DNA from: Corynebacterium accolens
GTDB taxonomy: Bacteria > Actinomycetota > Actinomycetes > Mycobacteriales > Mycobacteriaceae
DNA length: 13,454 nt
Assembly (NCBI RefSeq): GCF_030515985.1
Contig: NZ_CP100376.1
Coordinates: 675,476-688,929, forward strand
Direction of reading: 5' to 3'
Shown here: piece by piece, positions 1 through 9,336 of the stretch
How positions within the stretch are numbered: position 1 is the stretch's first letter
Layout of the letters: every line of letters starts with the position of its first letter
Program-made: the position numbers and the translations under genes
The notes under the pieces: generated by a model
Told to the model about the DNA's origin: nothing
Databases searched by the model: none
What the model saw: only the letters and a program-made list of their open reading frames with translations

Positions 1-1423
1 ATCGGTGACCTCGAATGAGTGCTTGGGGGCTGGGCGCTGCCCGCACGGTGCGGATTGCTTCGCCGAAGAGGCCCGCCGGGCGGCTGCCGATGTCGATATC
101 ATCGTCACCAACCACGCCATGCTCGCCATCGACGCTATCTCTGAGGCCAATATCCTGCCCGACCACGATGTGGCGATCATCGATGAGGCCCACGAGCTCG
201 ATGGGCGCATTACCTCCGTGTCCACGGCGGAGATTACTTCCCGCTCCATTAAGATGGCGGCGAACCGGGCAAAGTCACTGGGCAATGCCGGCAACCTGGC
301 GGAGTTGGCGGATGAATTCGATGATCTGCTGCGCGTGCAGGAGCCCGGCAGGTGGACGGATTTGGATGAGACGTCGCAGGCGCATTTGCGCGCGCTTGCC
401 GACGAGTTCCTGCGCGTCAAATCCCTCATCTCCCGCGCCCCAGAAGGCGAGGCCAACGATGACCCCGAAAAGAATGCCGAGCGCCAAAACTTAAGTAATC
501 ACCTCACGGACCTGGCCGAGGCGATCGGGAGGATCTTGGAGGTCTTCGCCACCGACGATCCCGCCGCACAGGACGATGTCGTGTGGCTGGAGGGCACCGA
601 TACGCTCGCCGTCGCGCCGCTGTCTATCGCGCATATGCTGCGCGAGAACCTATTTGGGGAGCAAACGGTGGTGCTTACCTCGGCCACGCTGGCCCTAGGC
701 GGGCGATTCGACGCCATGGCAGCACAATGGGGCCTACCGTCCGGCACGTATGACACTCTCGATGCGGGAACGCCCTTTGAACCTGCAAAATCCGGCATCT
801 TATATACCGCCAAACACCTCCCGGCACCGGGGCGCGATGGCCTGTCCTCTGAAACCTTGGAGGAAATATACGAGCTCATCATGGCCGCCGGCGGGCGCAC
901 GCTGGGGTTATTCTCCTCGCGCCGTGCGGCGGAAGAAGCCGCGGAGGCCTTGGCGCCGCGGTTGCCGTTTGATTTGTATGTGCAGGGCGAAGATGCCATC
1001 GGCACGCTGGTGGACAAGTTCTCCACGAAGGAAAACTCCTGCCTCTTTGGCACCTTGACGCTTTGGCAGGGCGTGGATGTGCCGGGGCCGTCGTGCTCGC
1101 TGGTCCTCATTGACCGCATCCCCTTCCCGCGGCCCGATAACCCGCTGCTGCAGGCTCGATCCCAAGCAGCCGATGCCGCCGGGCGCTCCGGGTTCATGGA
1201 GGTCTCCGCCAATCACGCGGCCCTCCTCATGGCACAGGGATCGGGGCGGCTTTTGCGCCACGTAACGGACCGCGGGGTCGTCGCCGTGCTGGATAACCGG
1301 CTGGAGTACAAGCGCTACGGCGCATTCCTCAAAGCGTCCATGCCGCAGTTCTGGCAAACCACGAACCCGGAGACGGTGCGCGGGGCACTTAAGCGATTGG
1401 TCGCCGCAGCGCACACACGGTAG
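1..1423 (+). CDS. dinG: DinG/XPD-family ATP-dependent DNA helicase, 5' end missing
   Basis: Superfamily 2 iron-sulfur helicase of the DinG/YoaA/XPD type, expected to unwind DNA 5'-to-3' with ATP during repair. The reading frame is already open at the left edge, so the Walker A region and first cluster cysteine lie outside the window. Numbering from the GTG at 5, three cysteines at 6, 12 and 18 (C-x5-C-x5-C) fit the Fe-S cluster. Further motifs are the DEAH box at 60-63 (IIDEAH), the SAT motif at 226-228, LFSSRRA around 302-308, and the helicase motif near 411-419 (QGSGRLLRH). The segment LWQGVDVPG at 353-361 and IDRIPFPRP at 369-377 are typical of this family. About 472 residues are present of a usual 640-700. 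It ends convergent with the next gene, overlapping it by 35 bp. Family is certain; the exact symbol rests on family resemblance. Confidence 0.88.
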   Translation, partial: SVTSNECLGAGRCPHGADCFAEEARRAAADVDIIVTNHAMLAIDAISEANILPDHDVAIIDEAHELDGRITSVSTAEITSRSIKMAANRAKSLGNAGNLAELADEFDDLLRVQEPGRWTDLDETSQAHLRALADEFLRVKSLISRAPEGEANDDPEKNAERQNLSNHLTDLAEAIGRILEVFATDDPAAQDDVVWLEGTDTLAVAPLSIAHMLRENLFGEQTVVLTSATLALGGRFDAMAAQWGLPSGTYDTLDAGTPFEPAKSGILYTAKHLPAPGRDGLSSETLEEIYELIMAAGGRTLGLFSSRRAAEEAAEALAPRLPFDLYVQGEDAIGTLVDKFSTKENSCLFGTLTLWQGVDVPGPSCSLVLIDRIPFPRPDNPLLQARSQAADAAGRSGFMEVSANHAALLMAQGSGRLLRHVTDRGVVAVLDNRLEYKRYGAFLKASMPQFWQTTNPETVRGALKRLVAAAHTR

Positions 1424-2111
1424 CCGAGTCGGGGGCGATCTCGGTAAACCCGGCATCGATGATGACCACGGCGTCCTCCTGCGCGCAGGCAGTGCCAAAT
1501 ACCTCCGCGTCCACCTCGCGAACGGAAAGCGGAAAACCCTCTGCTGCCCAGGCTGCGGCTTCCTCCTGGCTCATAGCTGCGGCGAGCATCATCGAGCCGT
1601 GGCTCACTTGGGCGGCGGCCTTGCCCGCGGTCATGGCGAGGCTGCGGTCGACGTAGATAATGGGGGCATCGGCAAGCGGAGGCCCTGGCTCGTCCATTGC
1701 GAGATCGGTATGGCCGATCTGCAGCTTCCTGATCAGCGGATCTACCTCCCTCACCGCCGAGGGCGCAAAAGCACGCGCGCGGTCATCAACGGTCACGCCA
1801 GGAAGCAGCTGCACATCGCGCCACGCTTTATTGCGCGCGCGGCGGGCGATCTTGCGGATGCGGTGGCCGTACCACTGCGCGAGCGCCGCGGCGAAGGCGC
1901 CATCCTCGCCGGCGCGGTCATCCAAGCAGGTGGCCACCACGGCGCGAGCGGCCGCGGCGAGCACCTCGCTGCGCGCCGGGGGATCCTGCTTGGGGAGGTG
2001 GAGGACTATCTGCATCGCTTGCACGGTGGACGGGTCAGCGGGATCCTCGTGGGAATCACGAGCCGTGCAGGCGGCGACGAGGCGCTGATGGGCTATCTCG
2101 AACTTAGTCAT
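1389..2111 (-). CDS. PTH2-family peptidyl-tRNA hydrolase-like protein
   Basis: 240 residues. The C-terminal half (about 150-236) matches the bacterial/archaeal PTH2 fold: a strand IIYVDRSLAM, then the signature T-A-G-K-A-A-A-Q-V-S-H-G at 161-172 (family pattern GK-x-AAQ-x-xH), then SVREVDAE and a closing IIDAGFTEIAPDSATVCAL. PTH2 enzymes free tRNA from peptidyl-tRNA, so that activity is inferred. The N-terminal half is not a usual PTH2 extension; it looks like a weak second copy of the fold (see findings). I start it at the ATG at 2111, which overlaps the serB stop by 8 bp, rather than at a longer open frame running into serB. This indicates coupling downstream of serB. The 3' end overlaps the helicase gene on the other strand by 35 bp. 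Confidence 0.8.
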   Translation of the reverse strand: MTKFEIAHQRLVAACTARDSHEDPADPSTVQAMQIVLHLPKQDPPARSEVLAAAARAVVATCLDDRAGEDGAFAAALAQWYGHRIRKIARRARNKAWRDVQLLPGVTVDDRARAFAPSAVREVDPLIRKLQIGHTDLAMDEPGPPLADAPIIYVDRSLAMTAGKAAAQVSHGSMMLAAAMSQEEAAAWAAEGFPLSVREVDAEVFGTACAQEDAVVIIDAGFTEIAPDSATVCALRRPIA

Positions 2112-3210
2112 CGGCAATCCCCAGCATCGGTAGGACAGCGTCGAGGCGGCGCGGGGTGATGCAGGCATCAGCGGCCTCTCGCAGCGCAGGCTTCGCGTCA
2201 AAGGCAATACCCAACCCGGCAGCGGTGACCATGGCGATGTCATTGGCTCCATCGCCCACCGCGACGGTGGACTCCATCCCGATTCCGGAATCGGCGGCGA
2301 ATTCGCGCAGGAAATCCTCCTTGGCCTGGCGGTCGACCACCTGCCCAATCACCTTGCCGGTCAACTTCCCATCGCGGATTTCCAAGGTATTAGCCCGCAC
2401 GTAATCGAGCTGGAGGTCTGTGGCAAGGCCCTCGAGTACCTGAATGAAGCCACCCGAGACCACGGCGGTGCGGTGGCCCAGACGGTGGAGGGTACCGATC
2501 GCTTCCTTAGCGCCGGGTGTCAGCTCGATATCGCGGGCGACCTCATCGATGATGGAGGCATCGAGCCCCTCAAGCACCGCGACGCGCTCGCGCAGGGACT
2601 CCTCAAAGTCCAATTCGCCGCGCATGGCGCGCTCGGTCACCGCGGCCACTTCTGCTTCCTTGCCCGCGTGGGCGGCGAGCATCTCGATAACCTCGCCTTC
2701 AATCAGCGTCGAATCGCAGTCGAAACACACCAAGCGCTGACCGCGATTGCCCAAGCTCTCGAGGGAGATATCTATGCCACGGTCCTCTCCCACTTCCCGC
2801 AGCGCCTGCCGCGCCGAGTCTGCGTCTTCGAGCGCCACGGTAAGTTCCACCGCAGAAAGGGAATCCAATGCTATCCGGCTCATGCGAAACGTCTCCCCTT
2901 TCACGGTCTCCTGCACCGCGCTAATGTCCTCTGCGGTAATCTCCGCGCCGATGAGCGCGACGGCATAGCTTGGCGCAACGGACACCTCGTGCCCGAAGGG
3001 CGCCATGGCCTCGCGCACTCGTTCCTCTAGGGCAGCGTTACCGCACTGCGCGGTGAGGGTGAGGTGATTGGAGTGGGTGGCGAGGCGGACATCGGCAAGC
3101 GGGGCAGAGAAATCAGCCACCGCGGTAAAGAAAGCGGCGGCCGCCCCTGGCTCGTCCGGTCCGAAGCTAGTAATGGTCATGGTTTCAGCTTGAGTATTCA
3201 CACCGGCCAT
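2104..3210 (-). CDS. serB: Phosphoserine phosphatase SerB with N-terminal ACT domain
   Basis: Final step of serine synthesis: phosphoserine to serine plus phosphate, cytoplasmic and Mg-dependent. Numbering from a possible GTG at 3222, the HAD motifs are complete: motif I DCDST (nucleophile Asp168, acid/base Asp170), motif II VVSGG (Ser256), Lys301 in RQAKED, and motif III GDGAND (Asp324, Asp328). The first 90 or so residues (from about TITSFGPDEPG) read as an ACT-type regulatory domain, as in mycobacterial and corynebacterial SerB. The start is uncertain. GTG 3222 has the best purine tract but it lies inside a hairpin. ATG 3210 is given here. ATG 3180 still leaves a whole ACT domain but has no clear ribosome-binding site. 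The gene lies 82 bp downstream of ctaD and is coupled to the PTH2-like gene by an 8-bp overlap. Confidence 0.95.
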   Translation of the reverse strand: MAGVNTQAETMTITSFGPDEPGAAAAFFTAVADFSAPLADVRLATHSNHLTLTAQCGNAALEERVREAMAPFGHEVSVAPSYAVALIGAEITAEDISAVQETVKGETFRMSRIALDSLSAVELTVALEDADSARQALREVGEDRGIDISLESLGNRGQRLVCFDCDSTLIEGEVIEMLAAHAGKEAEVAAVTERAMRGELDFEESLRERVAVLEGLDASIIDEVARDIELTPGAKEAIGTLHRLGHRTAVVSGGFIQVLEGLATDLQLDYVRANTLEIRDGKLTGKVIGQVVDRQAKEDFLREFAADSGIGMESTVAVGDGANDIAMVTAAGLGIAFDAKPALREAADACITPRRLDAVLPMLGIADD

Positions 3211-3224
3211 TATCCCACACACGC

Positions 3225-3267
3225 CAAAGCCGCCCTCCCTACCTCTGAGAGGCTTGGGAAGGCGGCT
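3225..3267 (-). terminator. Long hairpin between ctaD and serB, probable ctaD terminator
   Basis: Arms AGCCGCC (3228-3234) and GGCGGCT (3261-3267) pair perfectly. A CTCCC/GGGAA section extends them, and an inner palindrome CCTCTGAGAGG sits at 3242-3252. Read on the minus strand the stem ends in GGCTTT, a short U run, so termination of ctaD messages is plausible but probably incomplete. It begins about 24 bases after the ctaD stop and ends within a few bases of the serB start, so it can also act as a leader structure for serB. Confidence 0.7.
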
Positions 3268-3291
3268 GTAGTCAGGAGTTAAAGTGCGGGC

Positions 3292-4986
3292 TTAGTGCTT
3301 GCCCACGTGAGCTTCCTCGCGCATGCGCTCAACCATGTGCGGGTAGTGCAGCTCGAATGCCGGACGCTCGGAGCGGATGCGTGGCAGGGAGACGAAGTTA
3401 TGGCTTGGAGGCGGGCAGGAGGTTGCCCACTCCAAGGAGTTGCCGTAACCCCATGGGTCGTCCACGGTAACGACCTCACCGTAGCGCCAAGACTTGAATA
3501 CGTTCCAGACCAGCGGGATAACGGAGGCGCCGAGAACGAAGGAGAAGATGGTGGAAATCTGGTTGAAGACCGTGAAGCCATCGGACTCTAGGTAGTCGGC
3601 GTAGCGACGTGGCATACCCATGTTGCCGACCCAGTGCTGAATCAGGAAGGTGCCGTGGAAGCCGATGAAGGTCAGCCAGAAGTGAATCTTGCCTAGGCGC
3701 TCGTCCAGCATGCGGCCGGTCATCTTCGGGAACCAGAAGTACAGGCCACCGAATGCGGAGAACACAACCGTACCGAACAGGGTGTAGTGGAAGTGCGCAA
3801 TCAGGAAGTAGGACTCAGCCAAGTGGAAGTCCAGCGCCGGAGAAGCGAGCATAACACCGGTCATACCACCGAAGAGGAAGGTAGCCATGAAGCCCATGAC
3901 CCAAATCATCGGGGTATCCCAGGTGATGTGGCCCTTCCACATGGTGCCGACCCAGTTGAAGAACTTCACACCGGTAGGCACCGCAATCAGGAACGTCATG
4001 AACGAGAAGAACGGCAGCAGGATGGCGCCGGTGACGAACAAGTGGTGTGCCCACACGGCCATGGACAGCGAGCCGATAGCCAGGATGGCGAAGACCAGGC
4101 CGATGTAGCCGAAGACCGGCTTGCGGGAGAAGACCGGGACAATCTCGGAGACAACGCCGAAGAACGGCAGCGCGAGGACGTAGACCTCGGGGTGGCCGAA
4201 GAACCAGAACAGGTGCTGCCACAGGATGGCACCGCCGTTAGCGGAATCGTAGATGTGGCCGCCCAGCTTGCGGTCATACAGCACGCCCAAGGCGGCTGCG
4301 GTCAGCAGCGGGAAGATCATCAGCACGATGGCGGAGGCGGTGAAGACGCCCCAGCAGAAGACCGGCATGCGGAACATAGTCATGCCCGGTGCGCGCAGGG
4401 TCAAGATGGTGGTGATCATGTTGATGGCGGAGGCAATGGTACCGACACCGGTAGCGCCCACACCGACGATCCACATATCGGCGCCGATGCCGGGGGTGTG
4501 TACGCCATCGGCAAGCGGCATGTACATGGTCCAGCCGAAGTCAGCCGCACCACCAGGGGTGATAAAGCCAAGCAGCATGACGATACCGCCGAGCAGGGTC
4601 ACCCAGAAACCAAAGGCGTTCAGACGCGGGAAGGCCACGTCCGGCGCGCCAATCTGGAGGGGCAGGATGTAGTTACCAAAGCCCCAGACAACTGGCGTAG
4701 CAAACAGCAGCAGCATCACGGTGCCGTGCATGGTGAACAGCTGGTTGAACTGCTCATTGGACAGGAACTGCAGACCCGGGGTGAAAAGCTCCGCACGGAT
4801 CAGCAATGCCATAAAGCCACCGAGGAAGAAGAAGCTGAAGGCCATGATCAAGTACATGATGCCCAGCTGCTTGTGGTCGGTGGTGGTTAAAAATACCCAA
4901 GCCTTTGAACCGGTCTTTTCCCTACCGGTCGGCTCTGGACGTGTGGGAGCGACGTAATCGTCGACCCGTGGCGCCACAGCGGTCAT
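3292..4986 (-). CDS. ctaD: Cytochrome c oxidase subunit I (aa3-type)
   Basis: Core catalytic subunit of the terminal haem-copper oxidase, in the plasma membrane. It reduces oxygen to water and pumps protons, and in actinobacteria works with the cytochrome bcc complex. 564 residues with about twelve hydrophobic segments. Visible ligands: His87 (MHGTVM) and His400 for haem a; His265, His314 and His315 for CuB; His398 for haem a3 (AHFHY). The His265-Tyr269 pair (GHPEVY) gives the cross-linked cofactor. Proton routes are intact: Asp116 (APDVAFPR) and Glu267 for the D channel, and Lys341 (IAVPTGVK) for the K channel. The ATG at 4986 follows AGGAGG (4992-4997) at good spacing. The other oxidase subunits are not nearby, as is usual in Corynebacterium. 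Confidence 0.98.
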   Translation of the reverse strand: MTAVAPRVDDYVAPTRPEPTGREKTGSKAWVFLTTTDHKQLGIMYLIMAFSFFFLGGFMALLIRAELFTPGLQFLSNEQFNQLFTMHGTVMLLLFATPVVWGFGNYILPLQIGAPDVAFPRLNAFGFWVTLLGGIVMLLGFITPGGAADFGWTMYMPLADGVHTPGIGADMWIVGVGATGVGTIASAINMITTILTLRAPGMTMFRMPVFCWGVFTASAIVLMIFPLLTAAALGVLYDRKLGGHIYDSANGGAILWQHLFWFFGHPEVYVLALPFFGVVSEIVPVFSRKPVFGYIGLVFAILAIGSLSMAVWAHHLFVTGAILLPFFSFMTFLIAVPTGVKFFNWVGTMWKGHITWDTPMIWVMGFMATFLFGGMTGVMLASPALDFHLAESYFLIAHFHYTLFGTVVFSAFGGLYFWFPKMTGRMLDERLGKIHFWLTFIGFHGTFLIQHWVGNMGMPRRYADYLESDGFTVFNQISTIFSFVLGASVIPLVWNVFKSWRYGEVVTVDDPWGYGNSLEWATSCPPPSHNFVSLPRIRSERPAFELHYPHMVERMREEAHVGKH

Positions 4987-5048
4987 AGAATCCTCCTGAA
5001 TAACAAAGTGTCAGCGGACCGGGTCCACCTACACCTAGGTTTACTTCG

Positions 5049-5054
5049 ATTATA
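5049..5054 (-). promoter_or_regulatory. -10 element of the ctaD promoter
   Basis: On the minus strand this reads TATAAT, a perfect -10 hexamer, 63 bases before the ctaD ATG. The matching -35 area (about 5072-5078) is poor, which is normal for corynebacterial promoters. Transcription would start near 5042. The leader would include a short inverted repeat, GGACC-G-GGTCC, at 5016-5026. An 8-bp palindrome ACCTAGGT (5033-5040) sits at the predicted start point. Confidence 0.6.
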
Positions 5055-5102
5055 TTAGGACATTTTCCCCTGTTCTTGCCAGCTTCTCTTAAAGGTCTTT
5101 CA

Positions 5103-5150
5103 GCTTGGGGGTATCCCCCCCAATAACCACAACCGTCACATACCCCCAGC
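5103..5150. promoter_or_regulatory. Inverted repeat upstream of the ctaD promoter
   Basis: GGGGGTAT (5107-5114) is matched by ATACCCCC (5140-5147). Outside a one-base slip, GCT (5103-5105) pairs with AGC (5148-5150). That gives 11 of 12 symmetric positions, with 25 bases between the 8-bp arms. It lies about 50-95 bp upstream of the ctaD -10. It is either a regulator binding site or a cruciform-forming sequence; the binding protein is not recognisable. Confidence 0.4.
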
Positions 5151-5198
5151 ACGTGGGGCGGGCATCATTTAAGGTTTACATTCTTTGGGCTAGGTATG

Positions 5199-5214
5199 GG
5201 TGTCGCATGTCACA
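5199..5214 (-). promoter_or_regulatory. Possible GlxR (CRP-like) site upstream of ctaD
   Basis: On the minus strand the 16-mer TGTGACATGCGACACC keeps 8 of the 10 half-site positions and one of two central positions of the GlxR consensus TGTGANNTANNTCACA. The left half is perfect. It lies about 160 bp upstream of the predicted ctaD start. GlxR is known to act on several corynebacterial respiratory genes, but this site is imperfect and far away, so it is only a candidate. Confidence 0.3.
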
Positions 5215-5240
5215 GCGGTTGCGAGATATGCAGGTCAAAA

Positions 5241-5300
5241 ACCGGAAAACGCACCCCCGCTCGTTATCAACCTTTCGGTTGAGTGTGAAGCGAAGGTGCG
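5241..5300 (-). terminator. Terminator downstream of nrdF
   Basis: A stepped stem-loop. CGCACC (5250-5255) pairs with GGTGCG (5295-5300), CGCT (5258-5261) with AGCG (5289-5292), and TCAACC (5267-5272) with GGTTGA (5277-5282) around a TTTC loop. On the minus strand it is followed by TTTT and then TTTTT (5231-5249). It lies 17 bp past the nrdF stop codon. It separates nrdF from ctaD, which then has its own promoter. Confidence 0.8.
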
Positions 5301-5316
5301 CGGGGACTAGGAACGG

Positions 5317-6312
<996 letters not shown>

Positions 6313-6349
6313 TCACTCCAATGCTTCACTGTGTAGAATTTCGAGTCCC

Positions 6350-6355
6350 AGCATA
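6350..6355 (-). promoter_or_regulatory. Probable -10 element of the nrdF promoter
   Basis: Minus-strand TATGCT fits the loose corynebacterial -10 pattern (TANNNT), 43 bases before the GTG of nrdF. It predicts a start near 6343. No convincing -35 is visible, and no NrdR-box-like sequence was found around it. Confidence 0.4.
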
Positions 6356-6392
6356 CCCAATGCCGCCCTACCTCATCCCGCCGCACCGCGTC

Positions 6393-6398
6393 TATAAT
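6393..6398 (+). promoter_or_regulatory. -10 element of the GntR-family gene promoter
   Basis: Perfect TATAAT on the plus strand, 38 bases before the ATG at 6437, with a weak -35 area near 6370-6375. Transcription would start near 6405. The ribosome-binding site AGGAAAGGA lies at 6418-6426. The nrdF and gntR -10 elements are back to back within the 130-bp intergenic region. Confidence 0.6.
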
Positions 6399-6436
6399 AA
6401 AAGCGCATTACACAGCCAGGAAAGGACGCCCGCGCC

Positions 6437-7123
6437 ATGGCAGAAACCACTCCCCTTTTAGGCCCTGTAGTAGACCAGCTGGGCACGGATATCGTCAGCG
6501 GGGACATGGCGGAAGGCACGCGGTTTCGCCTTGGGGACATCGAAAAGCGCTTTGGCATCTCCCGCACCGTGGCGCGCGAGGCCATGCGCACCCTCGAGCA
6601 CTTAGGGATGGTTTCTTCTGGGCGCCGGGTGGGCCTTAAGGTGCTGCCGCGCAGCAGCTGGGCGGTCTATGATCCCGCCGTCATTTCGTGGCGGCTGGGC
6701 CACGATAGAACGCGCGCGGAACAGGTCGCGCGCCTCAACGAGCTGCGCCTTGGCATCGAGCCGGTGGCGGCGCAGCTTGCCGCGCGCAATGCTAGCCCGC
6801 AGCAGCGCCGCGAATTGCTGCGGCTAGCAGAAAGGCTCAGCGAGCTCGAGACCACCCCTTCCCCACGGGTAGGCGAAGAACTCGAAACCGACCTGCAATT
6901 CCATACCCTCATCCTGGAGGCCTCCGGCAACGAGATGATCGCCGCGTTGGCGCCAGCCTTGCTGGCCATCTTGAAGGGCAAATCCGTCTTTGGTTCCCGC
7001 AAGCGGGATCCGATTCGCGGCACGACGCAGCTACATATGGATTTAGCGCGGGAGATCGACGCCGGCGAGGCCGAAGCCGCCGAGCGCACCTCCCGCGCTA
7101 TCCTGGACCGCGCCCGCACTTAG
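6437..7123 (+). CDS. FadR/GntR-family transcriptional regulator with FCD domain
   Basis: 228 residues. The N-terminal winged helix-turn-helix (about 10-70) contains the GntR signature region ([21 protein letters not shown]). An all-helical FCD ligand domain follows (about 95-222). FCD proteins usually bind a metal through one Asp and three His. Here Asp152, His156 (D-x3-H) and His200 are visible, but no His lies between 157 and 199. The position between nrdF and nrdE, and the resemblance, suggest the orthologue of C. glutamicum GntR1, a repressor of gluconate and sugar-use genes relieved by gluconate. That assignment is from memory of synteny, so no symbol is given. Its stop TAG (7121-7123) overlaps the nrdE stop on the other strand. 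Confidence 0.88.
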   Translation: MAETTPLLGPVVDQLGTDIVSGDMAEGTRFRLGDIEKRFGISRTVAREAMRTLEHLGMVSSGRRVGLKVLPRSSWAVYDPAVISWRLGHDRTRAEQVARLNELRLGIEPVAAQLAARNASPQQRRELLRLAERLSELETTPSPRVGEELETDLQFHTLILEASGNEMIAALAPALLAILKGKSVFGSRKRDPIRGTTQLHMDLAREIDAGEAEAAERTSRAILDRART

Positions 7124-9282
7124 AGCATGCAGGAAACGCAGCCCTCGATCTCGGTGCCTTCCAGGGCCATCTGGCGCACGCGGATGTAGTACAAGGTCTT
7201 AATGCCCTTGCGCCAAGCGTAAATCTGTGCCTTATTCACGTCGCGGGTGGTGGCGGTGTCCTTGAAGAACAGCGTCAGCGATAGCCCCTGGTCCACGTAC
7301 TTGGTGGCCTCAGCGTAGGTATCAACGATCTTCTCGTAACCAATCTCGTACGAGTCCTTGAAGTACTCCAAGTTGTCGTTATCCATATGCGATGCCGGGT
7401 AGTACACGCGGCCAATCTTGCCTTCCTTGCGGATTTCAATCTTGGAGGCAATCGGGTGGATCGACGAGGTGGAATTGTTGATATAGGAAATCGAGCCCGT
7501 CGGCGGCACCGCCTGCAGGTTGCGGTTGTAGAGGCCGTGCTTGGCGACGTCCTCCTTCAACTCCGCCCAGTCCTCTGCGGTGGGGGTGTAGATAGAGGAG
7601 GCATCGAAAAGAGCCTTGACCTTTTCGGTGCGCGGCTGGAACTCCGCCGGATCATAGGAATCAAAGAACTCGCCGCTGGCGTAATCGGATTCGGGGAACT
7701 CGGTGAAGGTCGTGCCGCGCTCGCGGGCGATCTTATTAGAAGCGCGCAGGGCGGCGTACATGATGGCCGCGAAGTAGGCGTTGGTGAAGTCCAAGCCCTC
7801 CTCGGAGCCGTACTCGATGTGCTCGCGACCCAAGTAACCGTGCAGGTTCATCTGGCCCAAGCCGATAGCGTGCGAGTCATCGTTGCCCTTGCGCACGGAC
7901 GGAACGGAATCGATGGAGGTCTTATCCGCCACCGAGGTCAGCCCGCGAATCGCGGTCTCCACCGTTTGGGAGAAGTCCGGCGAGTCCATGGTCATGGCGA
8001 TATTCAGCGAACCCAGGTTGCAGGAAATATCGTTGCCCACCTGGCCATAAGAAAGATCCGCGTTGAGCTCGGAAGCGGAGTTGACCTGCAAGATCTCCGA
8101 GCACAGGTTGGACATATTAATGCGGGAGGTCTTGACCGGGTTGGCGCGGTTTACCGTATCTTCATACATGATGTACGGGTAGCCGGACTCGAACTGCAGC
8201 TCCGCCACGGTTTGGAAAAAGTGGCGCGCGTTGATCTTCTTCTTCCGGATGCGCGGGTCCTCGACCATTTCTTCGTAGTGCTCGGTAACGGAGATATCGC
8301 CGAAGGCCTTACCGTAGACGCGCTCGACGTCATACGGCGAGAACAGGTACATATCGTCGTTGTTCTTGGCCAGCTCGAAGGTGATATCCGGGATCACCAC
8401 GCCCAAGGACAGGGTCTTAATGCGGATCTTTTCATCCGCGTTCTCGCGCTTGGTGTCGAGGAAGTTCATGATGTCCGGGTGGTGGGCGTTGAGGTAGACC
8501 GCGCCCGCGCCCTGGCGCGCACCGAGCTGGTTAGCGTAGGAGAATGCATCCTCCAGCATCTTCATCACAGGGATGACGCCAGAAGACTGGTTCTCGATGT
8601 GCTTAATCGGCGCGCCGGATTCGCGGATATTGGACAGCAGCAGGGCCACGCCACCGCCGCGCTTGGACAGCTGCAGCGCGGAGTTGATGGAACGGCCGAT
8701 GGATTCCATATTGTCTTCGATGCGGAGCAGGAAGCAGGAAACCAATTCGCCGCGCTGCTGCTTGCCGGCATTTAGGAAGGTCGGCGTGGCGGGCTGGAAG
8801 CGGCCAGTCATGATTTCATCGACGAGATGCTCTGCTAGTTCGGCATCGCCATCGCCAAGGAAAAGCGCGGTCATGGAAACCCGGTCCTCGAAGCGCTCCA
8901 AGTACCGGCGGCCATCGAAAGTCTTCAACGTATAGCTGGTGTAGTACTTATAGGCGCCAAGGAAGGACTTGAAGCGGAACTTATAAGAGTAGGCGCGCTT
9001 GAATAGGGACTTGATGAATTCGAAGTCATAAGCCTCAATGACCGCTGGATCATAGTACTTATTGCGCACCAGGTAATCGATCTTTTCTTCCAAGTCGTGG
9101 AAGTAGACCGTGTTCTGATTAACGTGCTGCAAGAAGAACTGATTGGCGGCCTCGCGGTCCTTATCAAATTGAATCTTGCCGTCTCCGTCGTAGAGATTCA
9201 GCATGGCGTTGAGCGCGTGGTAATCCAGCTGCTCTTCCTGCGATACTGGCTCTGCTACGGTCTTTCCCAATTGCGTACTCAC
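7120..9282 (-). CDS. nrdE: Class Ib ribonucleotide reductase alpha (catalytic) subunit NrdE
   Basis: Reduces ribonucleoside diphosphates to deoxy forms. 720 residues, without the N-terminal ATP-cone, as expected for class Ib. Active-site thiyl Cys394 sits with Asn392 and Glu396 (NLCSE). The substrate-reducing pair is Cys183 (LVSCFL) and Cys421 (ISCNLGS). Tyr698-Tyr699 carry the radical in from NrdF, and the C-terminal C-x2-C (Cys715, Cys718) is re-reduced by NrdH. The start is GTG at 9282 with a modest AAAGG about 11 bases upstream. It lies 54 bp behind nrdI in the nrdHIE operon. It converges tail to tail with the GntR-type gene, sharing a TTAG that holds both stop codons, so no room remains for a separate intergenic terminator. 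Confidence 0.98.
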   Translation of the reverse strand: MSTQLGKTVAEPVSQEEQLDYHALNAMLNLYDGDGKIQFDKDREAANQFFLQHVNQNTVYFHDLEEKIDYLVRNKYYDPAVIEAYDFEFIKSLFKRAYSYKFRFKSFLGAYKYYTSYTLKTFDGRRYLERFEDRVSMTALFLGDGDAELAEHLVDEIMTGRFQPATPTFLNAGKQQRGELVSCFLLRIEDNMESIGRSINSALQLSKRGGGVALLLSNIRESGAPIKHIENQSSGVIPVMKMLEDAFSYANQLGARQGAGAVYLNAHHPDIMNFLDTKRENADEKIRIKTLSLGVVIPDITFELAKNNDDMYLFSPYDVERVYGKAFGDISVTEHYEEMVEDPRIRKKKINARHFFQTVAELQFESGYPYIMYEDTVNRANPVKTSRINMSNLCSEILQVNSASELNADLSYGQVGNDISCNLGSLNIAMTMDSPDFSQTVETAIRGLTSVADKTSIDSVPSVRKGNDDSHAIGLGQMNLHGYLGREHIEYGSEEGLDFTNAYFAAIMYAALRASNKIARERGTTFTEFPESDYASGEFFDSYDPAEFQPRTEKVKALFDASSIYTPTAEDWAELKEDVAKHGLYNRNLQAVPPTGSISYINNSTSSIHPIASKIEIRKEGKIGRVYYPASHMDNDNLEYFKDSYEIGYEKIVDTYAEATKYVDQGLSLTLFFKDTATTRDVNKAQIYAWRKGIKTLYYIRVRQMALEGTEIEGCVSCML

Positions 9283-9336
9283 AGCTGACGCGGCCTTTCT
9301 TAAAATCAGGATTCTATTAGGTGTGTCGCACCGCGG

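Noticed and set aside
2112..2348. N-terminal extension of the PTH2-like gene into serB
   Set aside because: The extra 79 residues are Pro/Arg/Ser-rich and antisense-like in character, being another frame of serB. The ATG at 2111 gives the normal coupled start.
3787..4890. Long plus-strand open frame opposite ctaD
   Set aside because: The product is a low-complexity string rich in Gln, Glu, His and Asp with no family resemblance, exactly antisense to a fully conserved oxidase gene; a codon-bias shadow.
5029..5060. Possible DtxR iron box near the ctaD promoter
   Set aside because: CCTAGG and TTAGG fragments are present, but the 19-bp palindrome with its central symmetry is not.
7387..8775. 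462-codon plus-strand open frame opposite nrdE
   Set aside because: No recognisable motifs or ribosome-binding site, and it lies wholly inside the conserved nrdE; a shadow of its codon usage.
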